Source: Enterococcus pallens ATCC BAA-351 | GTDB taxonomy: Bacteria; Bacillota; Bacilli; Lactobacillales; Enterococcaceae | DNA length: 64,000 nucleotides | Assembly: GCF_000407485.1 (NCBI RefSeq) | Contig: NZ_ASWD01000008.1 | Coordinates: 62,001-126,000, forward strand | Direction: 5' to 3' | Shown: one piece after another, positions 36,928-44,912 of the stretch | How the letters are laid out: the number at the start of each line of letters is the position of its first letter | How positions within the stretch are numbered: position 1 is the stretch's first letter | Made by a program: the position numbers and the translations under genes | The notes under the pieces: model-generated | Databases searched by the model: none | Told to the model about the DNA's origin: nothing | What the model saw: the letters and a program-made list of their open reading frames with translations, nothing else

Positions 36928-38177
36928 CACTGTATGGAGAACTGTTAAAACGTCAACAAGAAGGAAATCCAATTCGCGTCGGAGTAATCGGGGCTGGGCA
37001 AATGGGCCGCGGCATGATCGCCCAAATTGCGACGATACCTGGCATGATCGTAACTGGAGTCAGCGATCTGTTCGTAGAAAATGCTGAGAAGGCCAAAGAA
37101 GCATATTTAGCCTCTTCAGAAGTAAAAAATGATCTGCTGGTATCGGCGGATTTTAAGGAGATTATTCACTCTGACTTAAACGAAGTAATTGTTGATGCTA
37201 CCGGTGTTCCTGAGGTGGGCGCCAAAATTGCGCTGGAAACCTTAATTGCCAAAAAACATTTAGTCCTATTAAATGTTGAAATCGATATTACCATTGGACC
37301 ATTGATGCATAAATTATATGACTCAGCTGGTCTCGTTTATACCGGCTCTGATGGGGATGAACCAGCAGCGACAACTGAATTATTTGAATTCGCAAAATCA
37401 ATGGGAATGGAAGTCTTAGTTGCCGGAAAAGGCAAAAACAATAAGCTGAAAACAACTGCCAATCCTGATACAGCCGCTGAAGAAGCCGCCGGCAAGCATA
37501 TGGCAGCTCACATGCTGGCAGCCTTCCAGGATGGAACAAAAACAATGGCGGAAATGAACCTGCTCTCTAATGCGATTGGTTATATTCCAGATAAGGTGGG
37601 AATGCACGGCTTATCCGGTGATGTGGACTCAGTAATTAAGGATCTAGATTTGAAGGAAAAGGGCGGGGTTCTTTCACAATACGGCGTAGTAGAATATGTG
37701 GATGGTCTAGCCCCTGGTGTCTTTGTCATTGTCAAAGGACAAAATGCTGATGTGACTGGTGAATTGAACTATCTGATGAAAAAAGGCGACCGCGATCATC
37801 ACATTCTGTACCGACCATATCATTTAGCCAGCTTAGAAACACCAATTACTATTGCTAAAGCCGTTCTGCAGCAGGATCATGCCATCATTCCAATGGGGGC
37901 ACCGATTTCAGAAACTGTGGCCGTTACTAAAAAAGCTATCAAAGCTGGAGAAAAATTAGACGGTATCGGCGGTTATTGTGTTCGAGGCGTTTTAGAAACA
38001 CATGCTGACATGGATGCACAAGGACATATTCCAATTGGTTTAATTTCGGGTGAGGTTGTAGCTAAACGCGACATCCAGGCAGAAACCTTCATTACCGAAG
38101 ACGATGTAGAATTGGATCAAAGCACCTCAGTATGGCAATTGCGCAAACTGCAAGATGATACCTTTAAAGGAGCTTAA
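36924..38177 (+). CDS. Homoserine-dehydrogenase-like oxidoreductase with SAF domain
   Basis: A 417-residue protein with an N-terminal Rossmann fold (VGVIGAGQMGRGMIAQI, about 19-35) and a catalytic-type middle region (GPLMHKLYDSAG and YTGSDGDEPAATTELF, about 131-157). A C-terminal SAF domain follows (about 335-400; AIKAGEKLDGIGGYCVRG and AKRDIQAETFITEDDVELD). The fold is that of NAD(P)-dependent homoserine dehydrogenase relatives, but the setting in a polyol PTS cassette argues for a polyol- or sugar-acid-phosphate reaction. It is a close paralogue of 40105. No characterised activity is known to me for this exact architecture. Confidence 0.85.
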   Translation: MTLYGELLKRQQEGNPIRVGVIGAGQMGRGMIAQIATIPGMIVTGVSDLFVENAEKAKEAYLASSEVKNDLLVSADFKEIIHSDLNEVIVDATGVPEVGAKIALETLIAKKHLVLLNVEIDITIGPLMHKLYDSAGLVYTGSDGDEPAATTELFEFAKSMGMEVLVAGKGKNNKLKTTANPDTAAEEAAGKHMAAHMLAAFQDGTKTMAEMNLLSNAIGYIPDKVGMHGLSGDVDSVIKDLDLKEKGGVLSQYGVVEYVDGLAPGVFVIVKGQNADVTGELNYLMKKGDRDHHILYRPYHLASLETPITIAKAVLQQDHAIIPMGAPISETVAVTKKAIKAGEKLDGIGGYCVRGVLETHADMDAQGHIPIGLISGEVVAKRDIQAETFITEDDVELDQSTSVWQLRKLQDDTFKGA

Positions 38178-38179
38178 GC

Positions 38180-38536
38180 ATGCATCAAACAAAAATTACT
38201 GAAATTGGTTCGATTGTCGAAGATTTCGCCGAAGAGTTTCTGCTAGTGCTGTTTGGACCGGAAGCGACAGCAGAATTGCGCGACATTTGTGTCATTCACG
38301 AGACAGATCAGCGCCCGGCGGATGCCTTAAAAAAAGGCGGCAAACTGACCATTGGCTCACAGGAATATACCATTTTGGAGGTGGGCAGCGAAGCCAATCC
38401 AAATTACCAAGCACTGGGACATATTTCGATTTATTTTAGAGATGGCGCAAACAATGAAATTCTACCAGGTGCCATTTTGGTTGAACCAAAAGTATTTCCT
38501 AAGCTGCAGGTGGGAGACGTCATTACATTTAATTAG
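38180..38536 (+). CDS. srlB: PTS glucitol/sorbitol-type EIIA
   Basis: A 118-residue soluble EIIA. It shows LVLFGPEATAELRDICVIHE (about 24-43), YTILEVGSEANPNYQ and LGHISIYFRDG, with the conserved His of the last motif as the likely phosphate acceptor. It is two bases after the SAF-domain oxidoreductase gene. It completes the PTS whose EIIC and EIIBC lie at the start of the operon. Confidence 0.9.
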   Translation: MHQTKITEIGSIVEDFAEEFLLVLFGPEATAELRDICVIHETDQRPADALKKGGKLTIGSQEYTILEVGSEANPNYQALGHISIYFRDGANNEILPGAILVEPKVFPKLQVGDVITFN

Positions 38537-38579
38537 CTGCTGGGGGGAATCCTGAATCTCATATAAGGAGAAACTAGTG

Positions 38580-39524
38580 ATGGATATAATAGAAGAAAAA
38601 AATATTGTCAAAATGGCCTGCTTATATTATGAGGAGGGATTAACCCAGGCTCAGATCGCCAAGCAGGTAGGAGTTTCTCGCTCTTTGGTATCTAAATTAC
38701 TGCTGGATGCCCGCGAAGAAGGCATTGTAGAAATCACCATTAATAGTAAAAATGCCTATACTTCCATGCTGGAACGAAAGCTGGAAAAGAAATATGGTTT
38801 GGCAGCGGCTGTTATCATCGATTCCAAGGATCTTACGATTGAAGAAATCGAAAAAATGACTGCAAAAGCTGCTGCTTACTATTTAAATAAGCAAATGAAG
38901 CAGGCTAAAAGTGTCGGGATTTCTTGGGGCAAGGCAATTAGAAGAATGGTAGACTATTTTCCTTACAGCAATCATTCCGCCCTTTCAGTTGTCCCGCTAA
39001 TCGGCGGCATGGGAGATGATTTCGTCAACATCCACTCTAATCAGTTAAGTCATGATTTGGCTAAAAAGGTTCGCGGCAAGTCCAAATATCTCTATGCACC
39101 AGCGCTGCTAGCAAACGAACAGCTGGCAGATGCTCTAAAAAGCAACCAAGCGATTGAATCAGTATTAAACGATGGTCTAAATGTAGATATCGCAGTTGTT
39201 GGAATCGGCAGTCCTTACAAGCGAAGTACAATGGAAGAAATCGGCTATCTTTCTCAAGAAGATATCGAAGAACTCCGCAGCAGCCAAATCGTTGGTGATA
39301 TCAATTCCCGTTTTTACAATGCGCGAGGAGAAGAAGCTGCCTGCAAAATCAACCGAAGCATCATCGGAGTGAACTTGCCCGCTATTAAGCAGGTTCCCCA
39401 AGTATTAACGATTGCTGCTGATGACCAGCGGATAGAAGCAATTAAAGTAGCCGTAGAAAATCAGCTAGTCAACGTACTAGTAACTACCGATGCGATTGCT
39501 TCACAATTATTGAATGACGAATAG
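38580..39524 (+). CDS. SorC-family transcriptional regulator
   Basis: A 314-residue regulator with HTH (about 10-45; LTQAQIAKQVGVSRSLVSKLL) and a sugar-binding domain containing GISWGKAIRRM, VPLIGGMGDDFVNIHSNQLSHD and IGYLSQEDI. ATG 38580 with AAGGAG 9 bases upstream is preferred to GTG 38577. It ends the first sorbitol-like cassette, so that cassette is bracketed by two SorC proteins, one divergent (31652) and one terminal. Either could act on the operators at 32697-32775 and 40057-40081. Confidence 0.9.
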   Translation: MDIIEEKNIVKMACLYYEEGLTQAQIAKQVGVSRSLVSKLLLDAREEGIVEITINSKNAYTSMLERKLEKKYGLAAAVIIDSKDLTIEEIEKMTAKAAAYYLNKQMKQAKSVGISWGKAIRRMVDYFPYSNHSALSVVPLIGGMGDDFVNIHSNQLSHDLAKKVRGKSKYLYAPALLANEQLADALKSNQAIESVLNDGLNVDIAVVGIGSPYKRSTMEEIGYLSQEDIEELRSSQIVGDINSRFYNARGEEAACKINRSIIGVNLPAIKQVPQVLTIAADDQRIEAIKVAVENQLVNVLVTTDAIASQLLNDE

Positions 39525-39533
39525 AAATATTCT

Positions 39534-39573
39534 AAAAGAGCATTCCTGCTTCTAAAGCAGGGATGCTCTTTTT
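39534..39573 (+). terminator. Rho-independent terminator
   Basis: A long stem (39534-39551 with 39555-39571, one mismatch) is followed by a T run. It closes the first SorC cassette. Confidence 0.9.
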
Positions 39574-40013
39574 ATATAAAAATGACAAAAATAATCGATT
39601 CTCATCGTATTTATTCAATTAACTCATCGTTTTTTAACAAAAGATTCGCGATAAATAATTAATGTGTAAACGCTCACAATGAAGAAGATGATGAAGGCAA
39701 ATATCGGATTCAAGCCACTTGAAAATTTTCAATTCATTTCTACTATCCACAGTAAAGGTATCAAAGTAATCCAAGTGAATGAATGATCAATCTTTTTATA
39801 GAAATTAAAAAAAGTGATCTTTATAGTCAGTAATACCTTTAGTTTATGTTATTTAATTTAGAGCTCTATTTTTACATTATATAATGAATAAAGCAAATAG
39901 CAAATGGGTTCCAGTGCATAAAACCAGGTACTATCACCTTTTCTATAGGCTTTTTAGCAATGGTAACATATGTTCCAATCAATATATAAAGTTCAGAAAG
40001 TTAAAAGAAAGCG
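39574..40013. other. AT-rich intergenic region
   Basis: About 440 bp between the terminator and the promoter of the second cassette. It is markedly AT-rich, with stops in all frames at short intervals. I see no gene or known RNA. Confidence 0.5.
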
Positions 40014-40041
40014 TTGGCATGTTTTTGGGTCATGTTATACT
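40014..40041 (+). promoter_or_regulatory. Promoter of the second SorC cassette
   Basis: TTGGCA (40014-40019), a 16-bp spacer and TATACT (40036-40041), 63 bp before the first start codon. Confidence 0.65.
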
Positions 40042-40056
40042 AAGGGTGTCTTAAGG

Positions 40057-40081
40057 CATATGACAGTTTAGTTGTCATATG
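40057..40081. promoter_or_regulatory. SorC-type operator
   Basis: A perfect 9-bp inverted repeat CATATGACA (40057-40065) and TGTCATATG (40073-40081) around 7 bp, just downstream of the promoter. The half-site GTCATATGA is also in operator 2 at 32743-32775, which links the two cassettes. Confidence 0.7.
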
Positions 40082-40104
40082 ACAATATTATGGAGGGATT
40101 CACA

Positions 40105-41355
40105 ATGACACTTTACGGAAAGCTTTTGGAGAGAGAAAGAAACAATGACCCAATCAAAGTCGGAGTAATTGGCGCTGGTCAAATGGGATTCGGGATGATC
40201 GCCCAAATTTCAACCATTCCAGGGATGGCAGTGACTGGAGTCAGCGACATCAATATCGACGGAGCCAAACGAGCAGCTGAGGCCTATAATGCAAGTGCGG
40301 AAAAGAAAGTTGACATCTTAACTAGTGCAGATTTTAAAGAAATTAATCATTCAGATAAAGTAGAAGTAATTGTAGATGCAACAGGTGTACCAGAGGTCGG
40401 CGCTCAAATTTCCTTAGAGACATTGTTAGCCAAAAAGCATTTAGTTCTCTTGAATGTAGAAGTGGATATTACCATTGGCCCTCTGATGAAGAAAATGTAT
40501 GATTCAGCAAACTTAATTTACACCGGATCTGATGGCGATGAGCCAGCAGCAACTACTGAGCTGTTCGAATTTGCGAAAAGCATGGGGATGGAAGTCTTAG
40601 TTGCTGGTAAAGGAAAGAACAACAAGTTAAAGGTTGGCGCTAATCCAGATACTGCCCAAGCGGAAGCGGATGCGAAAAACATGTCTAGCCATATGTTGGC
40701 CGCCTTCCAGGATGGTACAAAGACCATGGCGGAAATGAACCTATTATCCAATGCGATCGGCTTTGTTCCTGATAAAGTTGGAATGCATGGAATCAGCGGG
40801 GATGTTGATTCAGTAATTAAAGATTTAGATACTAAAGAAAATGGCGGTATCTTAGATAAATACGGTGTTGTCGAATATGTAGACGGCCTAGCACCAGGTG
40901 TATTCGTCATTGTTAAAGGTCAAAACGAAGGCGTACAGCACGAGTTAAGCTACTTAATGAAGAAGGGCGATCGCGATCATCACATCCTGTACCGTCCATA
41001 CCATTTAGCCAGCTTAGAAACACCGATTACAATTGCCAAAGCAGTCTTAAATCACGATCATGCGATTGTTCCAATGGGTGCACCAATCTCTGAAACAGTG
41101 GCAGTAGCGAAGAAAGACATTAAAAAAGGTGAAAAAATCGATGGCATCGGCGGCTACTGTGTTCGCGGCGTTCTGGAAACTCACGCCGATATGGCGAAAA
41201 ACGGCAATGTGCCAATTGGGTTAGTCGGCGGAACATCAGTTGCTAAACGTGACATTAAAGATGGCACCTTCTTAACCTACGATGATATTGAAATCGATGA
41301 AACAACGACTGTTTATCGTCTACGGAAATTACAAGATTCTACATTTGGTGACTAA
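40105..41355 (+). CDS. Homoserine-dehydrogenase-like oxidoreductase with SAF domain (paralogue)
   Basis: A 416-residue protein with the same layout as 36924: Rossmann motif VGVIGAGQMGFGMIAQI (about 19), the block YTGSDGDEPAATTELFEFAK (about 143), KKGDRDHHILYRPYHLASLE, and a C-terminal SAF domain (about 335-400; DIKKGEKIDGIGGYCVRG). The frame opens at 40072, inside the operator; GGAGGG at 40092-40097 supports ATG 40105. It is the only metabolic enzyme in its cassette, so it must by itself convert the imported polyol phosphate into something general metabolism can use, perhaps as a polyol-phosphate dehydrogenase. Confidence 0.87.
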   Translation: MTLYGKLLERERNNDPIKVGVIGAGQMGFGMIAQISTIPGMAVTGVSDINIDGAKRAAEAYNASAEKKVDILTSADFKEINHSDKVEVIVDATGVPEVGAQISLETLLAKKHLVLLNVEVDITIGPLMKKMYDSANLIYTGSDGDEPAATTELFEFAKSMGMEVLVAGKGKNNKLKVGANPDTAQAEADAKNMSSHMLAAFQDGTKTMAEMNLLSNAIGFVPDKVGMHGISGDVDSVIKDLDTKENGGILDKYGVVEYVDGLAPGVFVIVKGQNEGVQHELSYLMKKGDRDHHILYRPYHLASLETPITIAKAVLNHDHAIVPMGAPISETVAVAKKDIKKGEKIDGIGGYCVRGVLETHADMAKNGNVPIGLVGGTSVAKRDIKDGTFLTYDDIEIDETTTVYRLRKLQDSTFGD

Positions 41356-41366
41356 GAAACAATAGA

Positions 41367-41390
41367 GCGGCTGGGGGGACGCCCCCTGCC
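41367..41390 (+). other. GC-rich mRNA hairpin before gutM
   Basis: GGCTGGGGG and CCCCCTGCC can pair around a short loop (41369-41390) just upstream of the gutM ribosome site at 41398-41408. There is no T run; an mRNA stability or translation element is possible. Confidence 0.45.
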
Positions 41391-41413
41391 TGCTTTTGGA
41401 AAGGAAGAGCCTT

Positions 41414-41794
41414 ATGGGTGGATTTGTTATACTTTTAGCTATATTGATGATGCTGCAAAGTGTTTTTAGTGTTGTCCAAGTCAAATATTATCAAAGCTTT
41501 ATCCGCAAGATTACAACTGAACAGGCCGGCACGGACTATGATTTCTATACCGAAGTGGTAAAAGGCCGCCTGCTGCGAACCATCGTGGCGGTTGTAATCG
41601 ATAAAAACGGAAAAGTCGTTCAGTGCTATTGCTGCAGCGGGTTAACGATCTTTGCCAAATTTAAAGAGGACCCAGCATATCAGGGCATGCACTTAGAAGA
41701 AATTTACAGCAAGAAGCTGCAAGAAAATCAATTATCGAAGATTGAAGAAGCATTGTCAAAAATCTACTCACGGAAATTGGAAGCGGTTACCTAA
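41414..41794 (+). CDS. gutM: GutM-family protein
   Basis: A 126-residue GutM homologue with one N-terminal membrane helix (about 3-20), YYQSFIRKITTEQAG and the core TIVAVVIDKNGKVVQCYCCSGLTIFAKF cut here by a Cys-rich turn. The frame extends to TTG 41396, but GGAAAGGAAG ends 6-7 bases before ATG 41414, which is the better start. It stands between the SAF-domain oxidoreductase and the EIIC gene. Confidence 0.85.
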   Translation: MGGFVILLAILMMLQSVFSVVQVKYYQSFIRKITTEQAGTDYDFYTEVVKGRLLRTIVAVVIDKNGKVVQCYCCSGLTIFAKFKEDPAYQGMHLEEIYSKKLQENQLSKIEEALSKIYSRKLEAVT

Positions 41795-41809
41795 AAGGAG
41801 GACATTATT

Positions 41810-42343
41810 ATGAAATATATCGAATGGGCAGGAAAAAACTTTATTGGTTTGTTTGAAGCAGGCGGCGAACAATTTATGGGCTACATGACCGGGATTGTTC
41901 CATTATTAATTGTACTATTAACCTTTACTTATTCAGTTATTGCATTTATCGGGGAAGAACGAGTTGACCGAGCAATCCGCTATTGTTCCAAATATATGAT
42001 TTTGCGCTATTCATTAATGCCGATTTTAGCAGTTTTGATGTTAACCAACCCAATGGCTTATACCTTTGGAAAGTTTGTTAAGGAAGAAGAAAAACCAGCC
42101 TTTTACGATGCAGCGGTATCCTTTGTCCATCCCGTTACCGGCTTGTTCCCTTATGCCAATGCAGGTGAATTGTTTGTTTACCTAGGAATTGCCAATGGGG
42201 TAATGGAAGCCGGCTACAATCAGTCAAGCTTAGCCGTTCGTTACTTCCTAGTTGGGGTAGTAGTTATCTTGATGCGGGGCATTGTTACTGAGCGTTTGAC
42301 CAAATTTATGATGGCCAAAGAAGCAAGAAAAGCGCGAGCATAA
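41810..42343 (+). CDS. srlA: PTS glucitol/sorbitol-type EIIC
   Basis: A 177-residue membrane subunit, closest in the window to 32821. It has FIGLFEAGGEQFMGYMTG, GEERVDRAIRYCSKY (about 49), LTNPMAYTFGKFVKEEEKP (about 78) and YANAGELFVYLGIANG (about 118). AAAGGAGGA precedes the ATG. It forms a permease with the EIIBC that follows after 15 bp. Confidence 0.9.
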   Translation: MKYIEWAGKNFIGLFEAGGEQFMGYMTGIVPLLIVLLTFTYSVIAFIGEERVDRAIRYCSKYMILRYSLMPILAVLMLTNPMAYTFGKFVKEEEKPAFYDAAVSFVHPVTGLFPYANAGELFVYLGIANGVMEAGYNQSSLAVRYFLVGVVVILMRGIVTERLTKFMMAKEARKARA

Positions 42344-42358
42344 GAAGGAGGAAGCGGC

Positions 42359-43432
42359 ATGTATAAAACAGTTTTTGTAAAACCGGGAAACAAAGGTTGG
42401 GGAGTTGGCTTAACCTTAGTACCCTCAGATAAAAAGAATAAAGTTGTCTCAGTTACTGGCGGCGGCATCCATCCGGTAGCCCAACAAATTGCCAATTTAA
42501 CAGGCTGCGAGGCTTGTGACGGCTTCAAAAATTCAATTCCAGAAGATGAAACACTTTGTGCAGTTATTGACTGTGGGGGAACAGCCCGGATTGGGGTTTA
42601 TCCGATGAAACGTATCCCAACCGTGGATATTTTACCATCGTCACCATCTGGACCTTTAGCAAAACATATCACTGAAGATATCTTCGTTTCTGGCGTACGT
42701 CCAGAAGATGTAACCTTAGTAGAAAATGCAGACCTAGAAGATCGTCAAATGGCAGGCATTGACCATGCGCATGCGACTGGTGCCGAGTCTGCAGCAGCAA
42801 CCGAAGCAATGATCACTAAGCAAGACGAAGGACGCGAATCAGAAGAAGAATTCCGGGAAAGATATTCGAAAATCAAAGAAGAACATGCACAAGAAGTCGC
42901 AAAAAAAGACAGCTTCCTAGTTCGTTTTTCTCGTGGAATTGGTAGTGTCATGGGAACCTTCTATCAATCGGGTCGTGACGCAGTTGATATGCTATTGAAA
43001 AATATCATTCCATTTATGGCCTTTATCAGTATGATGGTGGGGATCATTAACTACACTGGTGTCGGCGACTGGTTGGCCAATGTTTTGTCTCCATTAGCAG
43101 GGTCACTGCCAGGAATGATTGCTTTGTCTCTAATTTGTACGATTCCGATTTTATCGCCAATCTTAGGACCAGGTGCAGTAATTTCACAGGTAATCGGGGT
43201 ACTAATTGGTACGCAGATTGCGAATGGATCAATTCCGGTACAATACGCATTGCCTGCTTTGTTTGCAATTAATGGACATGCTGGTTGTGACTTCATTCCG
43301 GTTGGTTTATCATTAGGAGAGGCGAAACCTGAAACCGTAGCCATCGGTGTTCCGGCGATCCTGTATGGTCGGATGTTAACTGGATTCACTGCCGTAATTT
43401 TGGCTTGGTTGGCAAGTTTCGGTATGTATTAA
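42359..43432 (+). CDS. srlE: PTS glucitol/sorbitol-type EIIBC
   Basis: A 357-residue EIIB-EIIC fusion. The motif VIDCGGTARIG (Cys about 74) keeps the first Cys but has Ile where the two paralogues have a second Cys, which indicates that the first one carries the phosphate. The linker (about 125-185) is longer and more charged than in the paralogues. The membrane part contains IIPFMAFISMMVGIINYTG (about 217) and [17 protein letters not shown] (about 254). Confidence 0.9.
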   Translation: MYKTVFVKPGNKGWGVGLTLVPSDKKNKVVSVTGGGIHPVAQQIANLTGCEACDGFKNSIPEDETLCAVIDCGGTARIGVYPMKRIPTVDILPSSPSGPLAKHITEDIFVSGVRPEDVTLVENADLEDRQMAGIDHAHATGAESAAATEAMITKQDEGRESEEEFRERYSKIKEEHAQEVAKKDSFLVRFSRGIGSVMGTFYQSGRDAVDMLLKNIIPFMAFISMMVGIINYTGVGDWLANVLSPLAGSLPGMIALSLICTIPILSPILGPGAVISQVIGVLIGTQIANGSIPVQYALPALFAINGHAGCDFIPVGLSLGEAKPETVAIGVPAILYGRMLTGFTAVILAWLASFGMY

Positions 43433-43461
43433 AAAGAATTTGAATGGGAGCGAATAACTAA

Positions 43462-43815
43462 ATGGTAAAAACGAAGATTATAGAAATTGGCAGCATGGTA
43501 CCAGCTTTTGAAGAAGAACAGTTGATTATTCTCTTTGGACCAAAGGCAACCGCTGAATTAAGAGATATCTGTTTGATTCATGAATTTGAAGATACACCAA
43601 AGGATGCCTTAAAAGTTGGTGGCAAAATAAAATTTGGAGATCAAGAATTTACAATTGATGAAGTTGGCTCTCAAGCGAACGCAAATTTTGAAGAATTAGG
43701 TCATATTTCCATCTACTTCCGTAACGAAGTCGGTGATGTTCTACCAGGAGCAATCATTGTAAGCCCTGGCGGATTTCCAAAATTTGAAGTTGGCGATACA
43801 ATTGAAGTATTGTAA
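43462..43815 (+). CDS. srlB: PTS glucitol/sorbitol-type EIIA
   Basis: A 117-residue EIIA with LIILFGPKATAELRDICLIHE (about 23), FTIDEVGSQANANFEE and LGHISIYFRNEVGDVLPGA. It is very similar to 38180 and supplies phosphate to the EIIBC just upstream. A terminator lies between it and the SorC gene. Confidence 0.9.
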   Translation: MVKTKIIEIGSMVPAFEEEQLIILFGPKATAELRDICLIHEFEDTPKDALKVGGKIKFGDQEFTIDEVGSQANANFEELGHISIYFRNEVGDVLPGAIIVSPGGFPKFEVGDTIEVL

Positions 43816-43825
43816 TTAAACGCGA

Positions 43826-43857
43826 CCTCCCTTACACTCTAAGGGAGGATTTTTTTA
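43826..43857 (+). terminator. Rho-independent terminator
   Basis: Arms CCTCCCTTA (43826-43834) and TAAGGGAGG (43840-43848) are followed by a run of T. It separates the PTS genes from the SorC gene, which may therefore have its own promoter. Confidence 0.9.
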
Positions 43858-43915
43858 ATATTCAGCTTCACAAAATTAAAGAATTGCGAAGCTTTTACGG
43901 TGAGGGGCGTTTAGG

Positions 43916-44878
43916 ATGGAAAAGGGCAAGAACAATAATCGAGACTTAGTAAAAGTAGCAACCATGTACCATAAGGAAAATATGAAGCAGTCAGACATTG
44001 CGAAGCGGTTGGGTATTTCACGATCATTGGTTTCCAAGTATCTTATCGATGCAAAGAATCAAGGGATCGTGGAAATTTATATCAAAAGCGAAAGCGCTTA
44101 CTCTATTGAGCTGGAGCTTCAATTGGAACAGCTTTTTGGATTAACCAAAGCAGTGGTGTTAGATACCAGTACCCTGCGAGAAAATGAGATTGAAAAAATC
44201 ATTATTCAAACAGCAATTACTGCCTATAAAAGAGATATTGCCAAAGCTGAAAAAATCGGCTTGTCATGGGGGAAAATTTTACGTCGATTTGTTGATGAGT
44301 ATCCTTACGAAAATCATCCTGATGCTTGCATCATTCCTTTGATCGGCGGGATGGGCTCAGATTATGTCGATATCCACTCCAATCAGCTGGCGTATGACTT
44401 AGCCAGAAAGCTGCGGGCCAAATGTAAATTTTTGTATTCACCTGCCTTAGTAGACAATCCACAAATCAAGGAGAACTTAATCAATAATGCTGCCATTAAG
44501 GATGTGTTGGAGGCTGGCAGAAGTGTTGATATGGCCATCGTTGGCTTGGCATCACCATTTTCCGACAGCAACACCATGACTGAAATCGGCTATATCAGCC
44601 AGGAAGATATCCAAATGCTGGCAGAAGCCGAAGTTGTTGGCGACATTAACTCAAAATTCTTTGATGCAGAAGGCCAAGAGGTCGCCTGTACCATTAACGA
44701 AAATGTTATTGGTGTCAGCTTGGACAGCATTCGGAAAATTCCTAAAGTTGCCACTATCTGTTATGAGGATACGAAGAAAGAAACGCTTTATGTAGCGATG
44801 AAGTCTAAGGTTTTTAATTGTGTGACGGTGACGGATGTGCTGGCAGAATATTTGATTAATCGGATACAGCAAAAATAA
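43916..44878 (+). CDS. SorC-family transcriptional regulator
   Basis: A 320-residue regulator, third of its type here. It has HTH (about 20-55; MKQSDIAKRLGISRSLVSKYL), GLSWGKILRRF, IPLIGGMGSDYVDIHSNQLAYD and IGYISQEDIQML. GAGGGG is 13 bases upstream of ATG 43916. It is the last gene of the second sorbitol-like cassette and probably controls the promoter at 40014-40081. Confidence 0.9.
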   Translation: MEKGKNNNRDLVKVATMYHKENMKQSDIAKRLGISRSLVSKYLIDAKNQGIVEIYIKSESAYSIELELQLEQLFGLTKAVVLDTSTLRENEIEKIIIQTAITAYKRDIAKAEKIGLSWGKILRRFVDEYPYENHPDACIIPLIGGMGSDYVDIHSNQLAYDLARKLRAKCKFLYSPALVDNPQIKENLINNAAIKDVLEAGRSVDMAIVGLASPFSDSNTMTEIGYISQEDIQMLAEAEVVGDINSKFFDAEGQEVACTINENVIGVSLDSIRKIPKVATICYEDTKKETLYVAMKSKVFNCVTVTDVLAEYLINRIQQK

Positions 44879-44910
44879 AATAAGGACACTGCCGAGGTAG
44901 TGTCCTTATT
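44879..44910. terminator. Bidirectional terminator
   Basis: Perfect 12-bp arms AATAAGGACACT (44879-44890) and AGTGTCCTTATT (44899-44910) between two convergent genes, one base after the SorC stop and two bases before the hydrolase stop. Confidence 0.85.
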
Positions 44911-44912
44911 AT

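Noticed and set aside
36924-41355. Homoserine dehydrogenase for threonine/methionine synthesis
   Set aside because: Both proteins carry a SAF domain, lack an ACT domain and sit in polyol PTS cassettes, so the amino acid biosynthesis label would mislead.
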